From Paenibacillus hemerocallicola (GTDB taxonomy: Bacteria > Bacillota > Bacilli > Paenibacillales > NBRC-103111), in contig NZ_VDCQ01000017.1 of NCBI RefSeq assembly GCF_006265175.1, positions 1 through 64,000 of the forward strand: 64,000 nt of DNA, in the 5' to 3' direction. The notes beneath the pieces are model-generated. The model was given only the letters and a program-made list of their open reading frames with translations, was not told the origin of the DNA and made no database searches. The position numbers and the translations under genes were made by a program. Below, in pieces: positions 1 to 7,670 of the stretch. Positions within the stretch are counted from its first letter, which is position 1. Each line of letters starts with the position of its first letter.

Positions 1-610
1 GGAATGGAATGAACGTTAAAACCTTTAGTTCAACTTATATAAATGCAAAAGTGCATGTAAATTCAGCGGAAAATGGCGTTAGTATCACTCTAACTGCATA
101 AGTGCATGTAGTTTTGAGTAGTTTTGCACTTATAGGCCCGTTTAGCCTGAATCCCCGAAATCTAGCTGCAGTTTTGCAGGCAGATCAAAGATATTCGATT
201 AAAATGGCAAAACAAGATGCACTATTGCATTTTGACGAAAGGTACACTGCTGTTTGGACAGCTATCGTTAAAAGAAATCTTCTGTTTGGCGTATTTCAAG
301 GTAGGGCGATCACGATTCAGCGGAAGCTTTTTGGTAAAGAATGTCGTACTTCGCTATATCGCATTAGCAAAGATATGTTTTTACGGATAACCTTGATCAT
401 TCAGTCCGTCATCCGTCTGTCCCCATGCTTTGACTTCGATTCGTGTTCAGTAGGTTGCTCTTCTTGGCACAGCAAGTCGCAGCTTGCTTTATCCCGCCTA
501 TGGCTTGCTTTACCCGGCAACGCTTTGCAGCCTGATTGCGTTTGTAGAAGAGAGGTCGCCCTTCGACGAATCCGTTGCATTCGGATGCACCTGCGCTCTA
601 CACGGTTTCG
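1..610. repeat. Non-coding leader with 51-bp-spaced short repeats
   Basis: I see no convincing gene here. The first 250 bases are AT-rich and contain a 16-base direct repeat, TGCAAAAGTGCATGTA at 44-59 and TGCATAAGTGCATGTA at 95-110 (one mismatch, 51 bp apart). The second lies inside the quasi-palindrome AACTGCAT...ATGTAGTT (92-113). An inverted partial copy, TGCACTTAT, lies at 125-133. The 51-bp spacing matches that of related repeats near 5.1 kb and 49.6 kb. From about 250 to 610 I see nothing recognisable; the open frames there have no ribosome site and no family-like composition. Confidence 0.5.
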
Positions 611-1423
611 TCAGGTCTGAACTCCGATTCGCCTGATATAATCTTCCGGCGATCTGCCTATGATTGCCTTAAAATCTTTAATGAAATGGGCCTGATCGTA
701 GTAGCCCAAATCAAGCGACAGCTGCGGCCAGTCCGATACTTCGCCCCGTTCCAGCTTTTCCGCCGCTTCGTGCAGGCGATAGCGCTGGATGACCCACTTC
801 GGGCTAATACCGACATACCGGCCGAACAGCCGCTGCAGCGTGCGTTTGTTGATGCCGAACCGGCTTGCGAGATCGTCCACCTTCGTGATGTCCCGATCCC
901 GCTCGATAGCGACTACGATGCGATTAACCTCTTCGACGTTCTCATCCCGCTCCGGCAGTCTCTCGCGAAAAAAACGTTCGGCCAGCTCGACCATCTTGTT
1001 CTCGTCTTCTTGAGCGAGTATGTCCGCTTCAAGCGCGCCGACGTCTTCGCCAAACGCTTCCCGGAAGCTGACGGAACGTCCGGTCAGTCCCGAGATGTCC
1101 TTTTTCCAGAAAGGATAAAAGCCGCCGGGCTTGAACTTTACGCCCAGCACTTGGCCTGCATTCTTGATGATGCGGATGTCGCTCGTCTTCGTAATCCCGT
1201 ATATGCGCGTCAAATCTTTCTCGAATACCATATTGACATTGGGGTGGGACAGCACGACTTGTTCGAAAGGTTGTTGGCCGCGCAAATCCCATTTTACGAC
1301 CCAGAACCGTTTGATAAGCCAGTCCAGATCGGGCGAAGGGGAATGCCGGGTAAGCGAAAACTTCCGCATGCTTTCCTGCTGGTTCAGTATGCCTTTGCCG
1401 CTTGCCTCCACAGTTGTATGCAT
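611..1423 (-). CDS. AraC-family transcriptional regulator
   Basis: A 270-residue DNA-binding regulator. The last ~100 residues form a double helix-turn-helix of the AraC/XylS type: a first helix pair around DLASRFGINKRTLQRLF and the typical second-helix signature LGYYDQAHFIKDFKAIIGRSP ending in PEDY. The N-terminal ~140 residues (FWVVKWDL..., LSHPNVNMVFE) resemble the small sensor domain of the DUF6597 group; the ligand is unknown. The start is supported by AGGAGG a few bases upstream. It is divergent from the SRPBCC gene at 1666, separated by 242 bp, so it may control that gene; no operator could be singled out. Confidence 0.9.
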   Translation of the reverse strand: MHTTVEASGKGILNQQESMRKFSLTRHSPSPDLDWLIKRFWVVKWDLRGQQPFEQVVLSHPNVNMVFEKDLTRIYGITKTSDIRIIKNAGQVLGVKFKPGGFYPFWKKDISGLTGRSVSFREAFGEDVGALEADILAQEDENKMVELAERFFRERLPERDENVEEVNRIVVAIERDRDITKVDDLASRFGINKRTLQRLFGRYVGISPKWVIQRYRLHEAAEKLERGEVSDWPQLSLDLGYYDQAHFIKDFKAIIGRSPEDYIRRIGVQT

Positions 1424-1665
1424 AAACTCTCCTCCTGACGGGTATAGCTTGAACGATGCGCAAAACGTTCGCCTTATCGCTTGTCCGAAGCTGCCCGGAT
1501 TTCCTTCTGCTCGGTCCCGGCCTGTTGCGGCCGCAGGGTGTTCCTGAACCCGCTCCCCGGTTTGTCGCGTTTTTACAATACAGCCAGAAAGACTTGTCCT
1601 ATATTTAGGTTAGCAAGCGAACGCCGATATTGCAACGATTTTAACAACGTCAGGAGGCCATTGCA

Positions 1666-2121
1666 ATGATGAACGATCTCAGCTACGTAATCTATATAGG
1701 GGCAAAGCCCGAAGACGTATGGCAAGCGCTGCTGTCGCCCGAAGGCACGAAAGCTACTTTTTTCGGCAGCGTCATCCGGTCTACGTTCGAAATCGGTTCT
1801 TCCCTGGAATATGTAGGTCCCGGCAATGACGGAGACGAAACGGTCCATGTGTACGGCAAGGTGCTGGCGTTTGAACCGAACCGCGTTTTGAGCGTGACGG
1901 AGCACCCCGGTCCTTCTTACAATGAAAAGCATGCCGAGCTCGAGACAAGAATCACGATGACGCTCGAACCGGTCGGTACGAGTACGAAGCTTACTTTGGT
2001 AAACGATCTTTGGCCGGACGATCATCCTTCCCGCGCCAGCACCGAGCAGAGCTGGCCGATGATTTTGAGCAACATCAAGTCTTACGTAGAGACCGGCAAG
2101 ACTTTGGACTTGGGCTGGTAA
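1666..2121 (+). CDS. SRPBCC-domain (AHSA1-like) protein
   Basis: A 151-residue soluble protein with the START-like/SRPBCC fold of the Aha1-C (AHSA1) group. Seen are the N-terminal strand with AKPEDVWQALLSPEGTKATFFGS, a central region of alternating strands (VLAFEPNRVLSVTEHPG) and the C-terminal long-helix segment WPMILSNIKSYVETG. Such proteins bind hydrophobic ligands; no specific ligand can be inferred. AGGAGG lies 9 bases before the first of two adjacent ATG codons, so the protein may start at 1666 or 1669. A terminator follows directly. AHSA1-like genes are often paired with a regulator; here the partner would be the divergent AraC gene. Confidence 0.85.
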   Translation: MMNDLSYVIYIGAKPEDVWQALLSPEGTKATFFGSVIRSTFEIGSSLEYVGPGNDGDETVHVYGKVLAFEPNRVLSVTEHPGPSYNEKHAELETRITMTLEPVGTSTKLTLVNDLWPDDHPSRASTEQSWPMILSNIKSYVETGKTLDLGW

Positions 2122-2129
2122 AGCAATAT

Positions 2130-2174
2130 AAACCTCCTTCACCTCAACTAATAGGTGATTTGGAGGTTTTTTTT
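2130..2174 (+). terminator. Rho-independent terminator after the SRPBCC gene
   Basis: AACCTCC (2131-2137) pairs with GGAGGTT (2162-2168), with an inner CACCT/AGGTG pairing, followed by a run of T on the plus strand. It lies 10 bases after the stop codon. Confidence 0.85.
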
Positions 2175-2291
2175 GCATGGCTTGCTGCAACTTTTACCGC
2201 TCCTCCCCGGCAAAACCACGTATTGAGCATTCATCCGGTTGCGGCTATACTTGGGGGGATAGGCACTCCAACATAAAAAGGAGCGAGCAGG

Positions 2292-2705
2292 ATGGGGAAC
2301 AACGAGACAATCGGCGGCGGCGGGTTTCACCACGTCGCCATACGCGTATTCGATTTCGAAGCTACGATCCGCTTCTACACCGAAGTTCTCGGGTTTCGCG
2401 AGAAGACGCGCTGGGGAGAGGGAGACCGACGGGGGGCGCTGCTCGATACGGGCGACGGCAACTATTTGGAGGTGTTCGCCGGAGGCCGGGAAGGTCCGAA
2501 GGAGGAAGGCGCTTTGCTGCACGTGGCGTTTCGCTGCGAGAATGTCGATGAAGTGACCGAGCGCGTGAGGGCAGCGGGACGCGAAGTAACCGTCGAGCCC
2601 AAAACGGCGCAGCTCGGCGACTACGCGATCCGCCTTTCTTTCTTCAAAGGTCCGGACGGGGAGCTGATCGAGCTGTTCCACACGATCGGCGAGGACAAGC
2701 TGTAG
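2292..2705 (+). CDS. VOC-family (glyoxalase/dioxygenase superfamily) protein
   Basis: A 137-residue single-module vicinal-oxygen-chelate protein. Two beta-alpha-beta-beta-beta repeats are visible: GFHHVAIRVFDFEATIRFYTEVLGF at the start and LLHVAFRCENVDEVTERVRAAG from about residue 78. Candidate metal ligands are the His of FHHVA, a His in LLHVAF and the Glu of ELIELF near the C terminus, as in glyoxalase I and fosfomycin-resistance relatives. The substrate cannot be told. AAAGGAGC lies ahead of the ATG. The gene stands alone between two terminators. Confidence 0.88.
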   Translation: MGNNETIGGGGFHHVAIRVFDFEATIRFYTEVLGFREKTRWGEGDRRGALLDTGDGNYLEVFAGGREGPKEEGALLHVAFRCENVDEVTERVRAAGREVTVEPKTAQLGDYAIRLSFFKGPDGELIELFHTIGEDKL

Positions 2706-2727
2706 CAGCGCGTCCGGACACGGCACC

Positions 2728-2757
2728 AGCCGACGGTTCCATACCGTCGGCTTTTTG
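2728..2757 (+). terminator. Rho-independent terminator after the VOC gene
   Basis: Perfect 9-bp stem AGCCGACGG (2728-2736) / CCGTCGGCT (2744-2752) followed by TTTTTGC. It sits between two genes pointing at each other. Confidence 0.9.
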
Positions 2758-2772
2758 CTATCCAACAGGTCG

Positions 2773-3147
2773 TCAGCGATTATTTTTAGTCAGATACAGA
2801 AAGAGAGTTTCCCCGTTCAACAGAGCAGGCTGCAGACTGGAAAGCTTGTGCATTAACGAAGTGGATTTGCCTCCCATGGCCCCTTGCATGCCCTTTAAGA
2901 GATTGTAGATCACCGAAAAGTCGTCGACGGAGATGTGCTGTTTCGTCAAGAAGAAACCGTTCATCAGCTCAAAACCGCCATCTGCGCCCGTATACGAAGC
3001 AATGGGTATGCCCGCTTGATTAATCAGCTCCACGTCGCGATAGATGGTTCGGACGGAGACCTCGTACCTGGCTGCCAATTCGGTAGCCGTCACTCTTTTT
3101 CTCGTCATCAGCTCCATCGTAATGCCGAGCATGCGATCCAGTTTCAT
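2773..3147 (-). pseudogene. Truncated YafY/WYL-type transcriptional regulator
   Basis: The 124-residue product starts with a normal DeoR/HTH_11-type winged helix (MKLDRMLGITMELMTRKRVTATEL, then VSVRTIYRDVELI) typical of YafY-like regulators. Family members run to about 300 residues with a WYL ligand-binding domain. This frame stops soon after the linker, and the following sequence is the VOC terminator, so the sensor domain is absent. Purine-rich GGAAAG precedes the ATG. It may be a decayed remnant, or a DNA-binding-only protein that still occupies its operator; a 9-bp-arm palindrome lies 60 bp upstream. Confidence 0.75.
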
Positions 3148-3206
3148 CTTTCCGCTTCTCGCGTTCCTAACTTATCGGCGTCATCTATTTGAAAGCATAA
3201 CGCATC

Positions 3207-3233
3207 AATCCTGACTTCTTGGATGTCAGGATT
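3207..3233. promoter_or_regulatory. Palindrome upstream of the truncated regulator (operator candidate)
   Basis: AATCCTGAC (3207-3215) and GTCAGGATT (3225-3233) are perfect 9-bp inverted arms around a 9-base centre, 60-86 bp upstream of the start at 3147. There is no T-run, so an operator is more likely than a terminator. Regulator binding is inferred. Confidence 0.5.
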
Positions 3234-3249
3234 TAAATGGTGCATCAAC

Positions 3250-3295
3250 TCAAAAATAAACCTCCATCGCCACTTCATCAAGTGGGTCTGGAGGT
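3250..3295 (-). terminator. Terminator for the FAD oxidoreductase gene
   Basis: Read on the minus strand, a two-part hairpin (ACCTCCA/TGGAGGT outer, CCACTT/AAGTGG inner) is followed by TTTATTTTTG. It lies about 75 bases beyond the stop codon at 3370. The same ACCTCC...GGAGGT design recurs at 2130-2174 and 44779-44817. Between hairpin and gene is a short duplication, AAACGGCACCT, at about 3342-3363. Confidence 0.75.
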
Positions 3296-3369
3296 CGTCT
3301 CTCAGGCTCTATCCTTTCGGGGCAGCCCTTCCTTTCGCATAAAACGGCACCTAAACGGCACCTAAGCGG

Positions 3370-4704
3370 CTACTTCAGCGTCACTTTCTCCACGTCGCCT
3401 TCGACAAACTGGCCACCTGCCTGCAGCACATAGCGGATACGGGCCGCCGATACGTCCCGCGCGTCGTTCGCTTTCGACCAGACGGCTAACGCCGCCGCCG
3501 TTCCGGCCGCTTCGCCGATCGCGCTGACGCCCGACATGACCCGGTACGAGCTGTGAGCTTCATGCGTGCCGCTGATGCAGCGGGAGCTGAGCAGCAGGTT
3601 TTTGCGGCCCTTTGCGATCAGCGCGCGGTACGGGATATGGTAATAGCCCGGGTCGCCGATCTTCACGAGCTTGGCCCCGCCGCCCAGCGGATCGTGAATA
3701 TCCAGGCTGTAGGCGCAGGCGGCCACCATGTCGTCGAACTTGCGCGCGTTCAGGCAGTCGTCCGCCGTCAGCACGTAGTCGCCTATTACCCGCCTGCCTT
3801 CGCGGACGCCAAGCTTCGGAGCGACAAATTCGACCTCGGCTTCGGCGAAAGCCGGGTGTCGCTTGACCGCCTCCGCCAGCTGCAGCGCCTGCTCCGTACC
3901 TTCCCTCATACCTGCGGCTACCGATTCCGCGCTTGTCGGATCGACATCCGTAACGGCCGTGGAATTGAACAAAATGCCGCGACCGTCCGGATACGGGAAG
4001 CAAAGCACGCTCGGCCTCGGGTTGCGGGTTCCGCCTTCCTCCTTCAACTGCTTGTAATGCACCGTCAATTCCTGTCTAAGCGAACGAATGCCGCCCCATG
4101 TCGCGATACGGGAATTTTGCAGCTTGGACGGATCGAAGCCGGTCATTTTGAACGTAACGGTCGCCGTCTGCAGCTTGCCGTCCTCCTCCCGTCCGATCTG
4201 GAATTCGGCTCCGGCCATGGCGCTCAAATTGCCGTCAGCCGTAGCGTCGAGAAAGAAATCTCCGTTGACGGACACCGGCTCCCCTTCGCCCGGGGCGACT
4301 GTAATGCTCACAATTTTATCCGTTTCCGTGACGACACCCGTTACTTTGCAATCCGTCCAGACGGCAATTAACGGTTCCGCCTTCAGCAGAGCCTCATATT
4401 TTTCCTTCAGCTCCTTCTCGTCGTAGGTCGGAACAGTCTCCTCGACATCGAACAATCCTTTGCCGACCGTATACGCCTGCGGAAACAGCTCGCGGTGAAT
4501 GCCGTTATTGATCGGCCTGCCGTTCTTGTCCCGGAACATGCAAATGAGCGAGACGGCCGAATGGACGCCCGTCCCGCCAATTTCCTTCATCTCCTCGACC
4601 AGCAGCACGCTTCTGCGCAGCCGGGCGGCGGCCAGGGCGGCGCATATGCCGCCCACCCCCGCTCCGACTATGACGATATCGTACTTCGTTTCTTTTGCAG
4701 TCAT
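3370..4704 (-). CDS. FAD-dependent oxidoreductase (PF12831-type)
   Basis: A 444-residue flavoprotein. It opens with a Rossmann dinucleotide motif, DIVIVGAGVGGICAALAAA (GxGxxG), followed by LLVEEMKEIGGTGVHS. The middle carries DATADGNLSAMAGAEFQIGR, and the C-terminal part GDPGYYHIPYRALI and SSRCISGTHEAHSSYR matches the FAD-dependent oxidoreductase family often found in carbohydrate clusters of Bacillota. No signal peptide, so cytoplasmic. AAAGGAGAG precedes the ATG. The gene is monocistronic, with its own terminator. The substrate is unknown; a sugar or sugar acid is a guess from the neighbourhood. Confidence 0.87.
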   Translation of the reverse strand: MTAKETKYDIVIVGAGVGGICAALAAARLRRSVLLVEEMKEIGGTGVHSAVSLICMFRDKNGRPINNGIHRELFPQAYTVGKGLFDVEETVPTYDEKELKEKYEALLKAEPLIAVWTDCKVTGVVTETDKIVSITVAPGEGEPVSVNGDFFLDATADGNLSAMAGAEFQIGREEDGKLQTATVTFKMTGFDPSKLQNSRIATWGGIRSLRQELTVHYKQLKEEGGTRNPRPSVLCFPYPDGRGILFNSTAVTDVDPTSAESVAAGMREGTEQALQLAEAVKRHPAFAEAEVEFVAPKLGVREGRRVIGDYVLTADDCLNARKFDDMVAACAYSLDIHDPLGGGAKLVKIGDPGYYHIPYRALIAKGRKNLLLSSRCISGTHEAHSSYRVMSGVSAIGEAAGTAAALAVWSKANDARDVSAARIRYVLQAGGQFVEGDVEKVTLK

Positions 4705-5337
4705 GATGCTCTCTCCTTTAACTTATCTGAATCGGTACAAGCTTTTCCAAGTTCGTCCGGGAATGCGGGAGGGTTTGACGCTCTCGGCCATTAAGCGGTA
4801 ATTAGTCGCCGAGCTATTGAAGATTGGTGATTAACACTGCAAATTGTCCACTAAAGAGAATGGAAGTTCGGGCTTCCGCAAATAACTGGAAAATATGAGG
4901 CTGTTGAAAAAGTCTGCAAAGAGAGGAAGCGCCGGAGACAAGAGGTGCGGGAAAACACTCCACATCCGTCAAAATCGTGTTGTTTTAAGATTTTAGCGGT
5001 TACAACACGATTTAGTCAACCGCTTCGCTTTCCCCACATTTCCCCCACCTTTTGTATTCCAACTCTCTCTTTTCGACTTTTTCAACAACCAGAAAATATG
5101 CAGTTATATTCAGAAAAAAAGCGATATTTGCCGAAATAACTGGAAAACATGCAGTAAAATCGATGGTAATCTCCAAAATGGGCGATAACAATTGAAAATA
5201 ACTGGATCTTTTCCATTTCATCACGCCATCAGAAGAGCTTCTTCTCCATATAACCGCATGTTTTCCAGTAAAAACTGACTTGTACGTCGGACACTCCAAG
5301 CAGCTTCGAGCGGCGACAGTCGCACGGCCCGAACGCC
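4705..5337. other. Non-coding interval carrying dispersed repeats
   Basis: No gene is seen. The interval holds copy A of the palindromic element (4899-5090) and a series of short motifs of the form AACTGGAAAAYATGCAGT at about 4884, 5092, 5139 and, inverted, 5253-5271. GAAAATATG at 5092 and GAAAACATG at 5143 are 51 bp apart. The composition is AT-rich compared with the flanking genes. Confidence 0.6.
4899..5090. repeat. Dispersed palindromic element, copy A
   Basis: About 192 bp. The outer ends GGCTGTTGAAAAAGTC (4899-4914) and GACTTTTTCAACAACC (5075-5090) are inverted repeats with one mismatch. The centre is a perfect 11-bp stem, AAATCGTGTTG (4972-4982) / CAACACGATTT (5003-5013). Shared internal blocks include AAAGAGAGGAAGCG on the left and CGCTTCGCTTTCC plus ACTCTCTCTTTT on the right. 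GAAAATATG occurs on both sides (4889-4897 and 5092-5100), a candidate 9-bp target duplication. Confidence 0.8.
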
Positions 5338-7545
5338 CTACAGGACAATCCACCCGGTCCCGATGCTGAACAACCCGGCGCTTTGTCCCGCAGCCATCAG
5401 CGTGATCGACGACCCGCCGCCGTCAATCGGCTCCGAGCCGCTCGTCTGGATCTGAACCGCATTCGTCCCCGAATCGATTTTTTTGACGACAACCTTCATT
5501 CCGGCTGCATCGGAAGCCGGGGGCAGCGTGACGGCGATCGGCGACGCGGAGGCGTCGACGATGAGCTGGCCGTCCGCGCGCTCAAGCGTCGTGTCGGCCG
5601 CGACCGTCCGGTAAGGCGATCGGATTTGCCGCACCGCATCGGGCAACCAGCTTCCTCGGCAATTCGCGATTCGCCAATAGCCGTCTCCGCTCCCCGCGAT
5701 CGTCAGCGTGTCTCCGACATCGGCAGACTGTACGTCCCAGCCGGAGCCGAACGACGACAAGATCGACTCGCCGCTCTGCGGCACCAGCTTGATCCTATGA
5801 GGGGACTCGACCCGGAACGTGAAGGTGAAGCCCTCCTGCACGGGAGGAAGCGTCAGCGCGATATCCTCCGTCGCTCCGGCGTTCGTCACGATGCCTCCGA
5901 TCCAGTTCAGGCTGACCGGTCCGGCAACCGGCTGGACGTATACATACGGAATCGCATTCTCGACGAGAATGTTGCGGGTATCGGTGTCGAACTGGAACGG
6001 GCTGACCGTATGTCCGACCGATTCGCAGTCGCGGAACCATATATCCCGCACCGTAAAGCCCTCATAGCCGTAAGTGGCAAACCCCCGGCGAATGAGCGAC
6101 GGGCTGCGGTCGTCGATGGACCGGCAATCGATGAAATGAGAGTTGCCCACGCTCGTTCTCGCCTCCGACGTCGTCGAACTGAGGAAGAACGATGCCGCGT
6201 ACGAATAGGCTGCGCCCGTCCCGTTGTTGACATTGCAATTATACGCCGTACAACGGACATAAGTTGTGCGGACGCTGTCGGCCGAGCTCGACAATTCGAA
6301 AAATCCCGACCATTTCTCGTACTCGGCACGACAGTCGATATATTTCACTTCGCCCTTGGCGGCGACCGAGCCGTCCTTGCCGTATACGGTCGCGAACCCG
6401 AAGGCGTTATTGCGGCTGACGCAGTTCTGGAATACGATGTCGACCTGCTCGCTCGCGGGGCTCAGCTTCTTGATCATTGTCATGAAACCGCGGGCCTTGT
6501 TCCCCTCGGCGACGCAATTGACAAAACGGATATTGCGCAGCCGGTCGCCCGGATGATTCGGCTCGATATCGACGCCGGCTTGCGGCGCCGTGCCGATCGT
6601 GTTCGTAAAGCGGCAATTGTCCGCAAGCAAACCGTCCACGGAAATGACCGACATCCCCTGGCGCCTGTTGTTGTCGGCCCGGCAATTTTTGAGCACGATA
6701 TTGCTGCACACCGTGTTCGCGGACTGGTATGCGCCGATATAGAAGCCGTCGCCGCCCGAATCGTTGGCGTTCATATGCTCGATCGTCACGTTCGACGATC
6801 CGCTAATATCGAATATGTGGGCATGCTCGCCGGTCGTATAGGCGGTTTTGTTCATCCGCAGCACGGCCCCGTTGCCGATAATCCGCACGTCGCTAGTGTC
6901 GAGTATGCGGATCAGCTTCTCGTACGGGGCGGTCACGCTCAGCGTATCTACGGCTTGCACAATCGTGCCGGCCTCGAATTCGACAGCTGTGCGGCTCCTG
7001 ATGAACAACTGATGGCTCAAATAATAGCTGCCGCTTTGCTTCGGCACGTAGAGCTTGCGACCCGCCGCCGCATCCAGAGCCGCCTGGAACGCGGCAGTAT
7101 CTTCCGTGACGCCGTCTCCCTTTGCCCCGAACCATTTTACCGAAAGCGCATCGTCGTACAACCGTTTGAACCGGCTGCCGTCCGTTGAAACGACGACCGT
7201 CCCCGTATTGTCGGACGAGACCGTATCGCCCGTATCGAATACGAACCAGCCTTCTTGCCCCGAATCCGTCACGAAGTACAGCGTCTCCGCGGCGGGAGCC
7301 GTTTCCGCCCGCAGTTCGGCGAGAGTCACTTTGCGGCAGCACTCGTCCGTCTCCGACGGCCCATCCTTGTCCTTGTCTTTGTCCTTCTTCTTATATACGG
7401 CATCCGACACCGACGAATCCGCTGCTACACGCTCCCATCCCGTGTTCCCCAAAATGCCGGCCGAAGCCACGGCGACACCCGCCGCCCCCACCTTGGTCAA
7501 CAGCGCTCTTCTGCTCCACCTTGCATCGGAATTGTTATCGGGCAT
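5338..7545 (-). CDS. Tat-exported beta-helix (pectate-lyase-fold) protein 1
   Basis: A 735-residue secreted protein. A twin-arginine signal, SRRALLTKVGAAG (residues 11-23), is followed by a hydrophobic stretch. A lysine/aspartate repeat linker (KKKDKDKDKD, 52-61) leads to a DECC motif (67-70). Next come a small tailspike-like segment (TLYFVTDSGQEGWFVFDTGD) and the hallmark WFGAKGDGVTEDTAAFQAAL of the Pect-lyase_3 (PF12708) right-handed beta-helix. The rest is parallel strands rich in Asn, Asp and Gly, ending in small beta domains. The carbohydrate substrate and catalytic residues are not identifiable. GGGAGG precedes the ATG. It is the second gene after the SBP at 7671-8990, 125 bp downstream, so probably co-transcribed. 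Confidence 0.87.
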   Translation of the reverse strand: MPDNNSDARWSRRALLTKVGAAGVAVASAGILGNTGWERVAADSSVSDAVYKKKDKDKDKDGPSETDECCRKVTLAELRAETAPAAETLYFVTDSGQEGWFVFDTGDTVSSDNTGTVVVSTDGSRFKRLYDDALSVKWFGAKGDGVTEDTAAFQAALDAAAGRKLYVPKQSGSYYLSHQLFIRSRTAVEFEAGTIVQAVDTLSVTAPYEKLIRILDTSDVRIIGNGAVLRMNKTAYTTGEHAHIFDISGSSNVTIEHMNANDSGGDGFYIGAYQSANTVCSNIVLKNCRADNNRRQGMSVISVDGLLADNCRFTNTIGTAPQAGVDIEPNHPGDRLRNIRFVNCVAEGNKARGFMTMIKKLSPASEQVDIVFQNCVSRNNAFGFATVYGKDGSVAAKGEVKYIDCRAEYEKWSGFFELSSSADSVRTTYVRCTAYNCNVNNGTGAAYSYAASFFLSSTTSEARTSVGNSHFIDCRSIDDRSPSLIRRGFATYGYEGFTVRDIWFRDCESVGHTVSPFQFDTDTRNILVENAIPYVYVQPVAGPVSLNWIGGIVTNAGATEDIALTLPPVQEGFTFTFRVESPHRIKLVPQSGESILSSFGSGWDVQSADVGDTLTIAGSGDGYWRIANCRGSWLPDAVRQIRSPYRTVAADTTLERADGQLIVDASASPIAVTLPPASDAAGMKVVVKKIDSGTNAVQIQTSGSEPIDGGGSSITLMAAGQSAGLFSIGTGWIVL

Positions 7546-7670
7546 TGATCATTCCTCCCCATTGTTTAACAAGCGCATTAGTGCTGTCCATCGTTATCGT
7601 CGGGTCGCCGCCGGTTGTCCTTACCGTTATCCGCCGCTCCTCTTGATTAGAAATTATTGGTTTTTCTCTC

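Noticed and set aside
102-620. 172-codon plus frame in the leader region
   Set aside because: It crosses the short repeats, has no ribosome site and no protein-like pattern, and overlaps the end of the AraC gene.
5092-5271. CRISPR array from the 51-bp-spaced motifs
   Set aside because: Motif copies are imperfect and few, spacers are AT-rich and similar between loci, and no cas gene is present.
5383-7188. Long plus-strand open frame (601 codons) opposite beta-helix protein 1
   Set aside because: GC-rich third positions open antisense frames. It has Arg-rich, non-family composition and no ribosome site, while the minus frame has a Tat signal and PF12708 motif.
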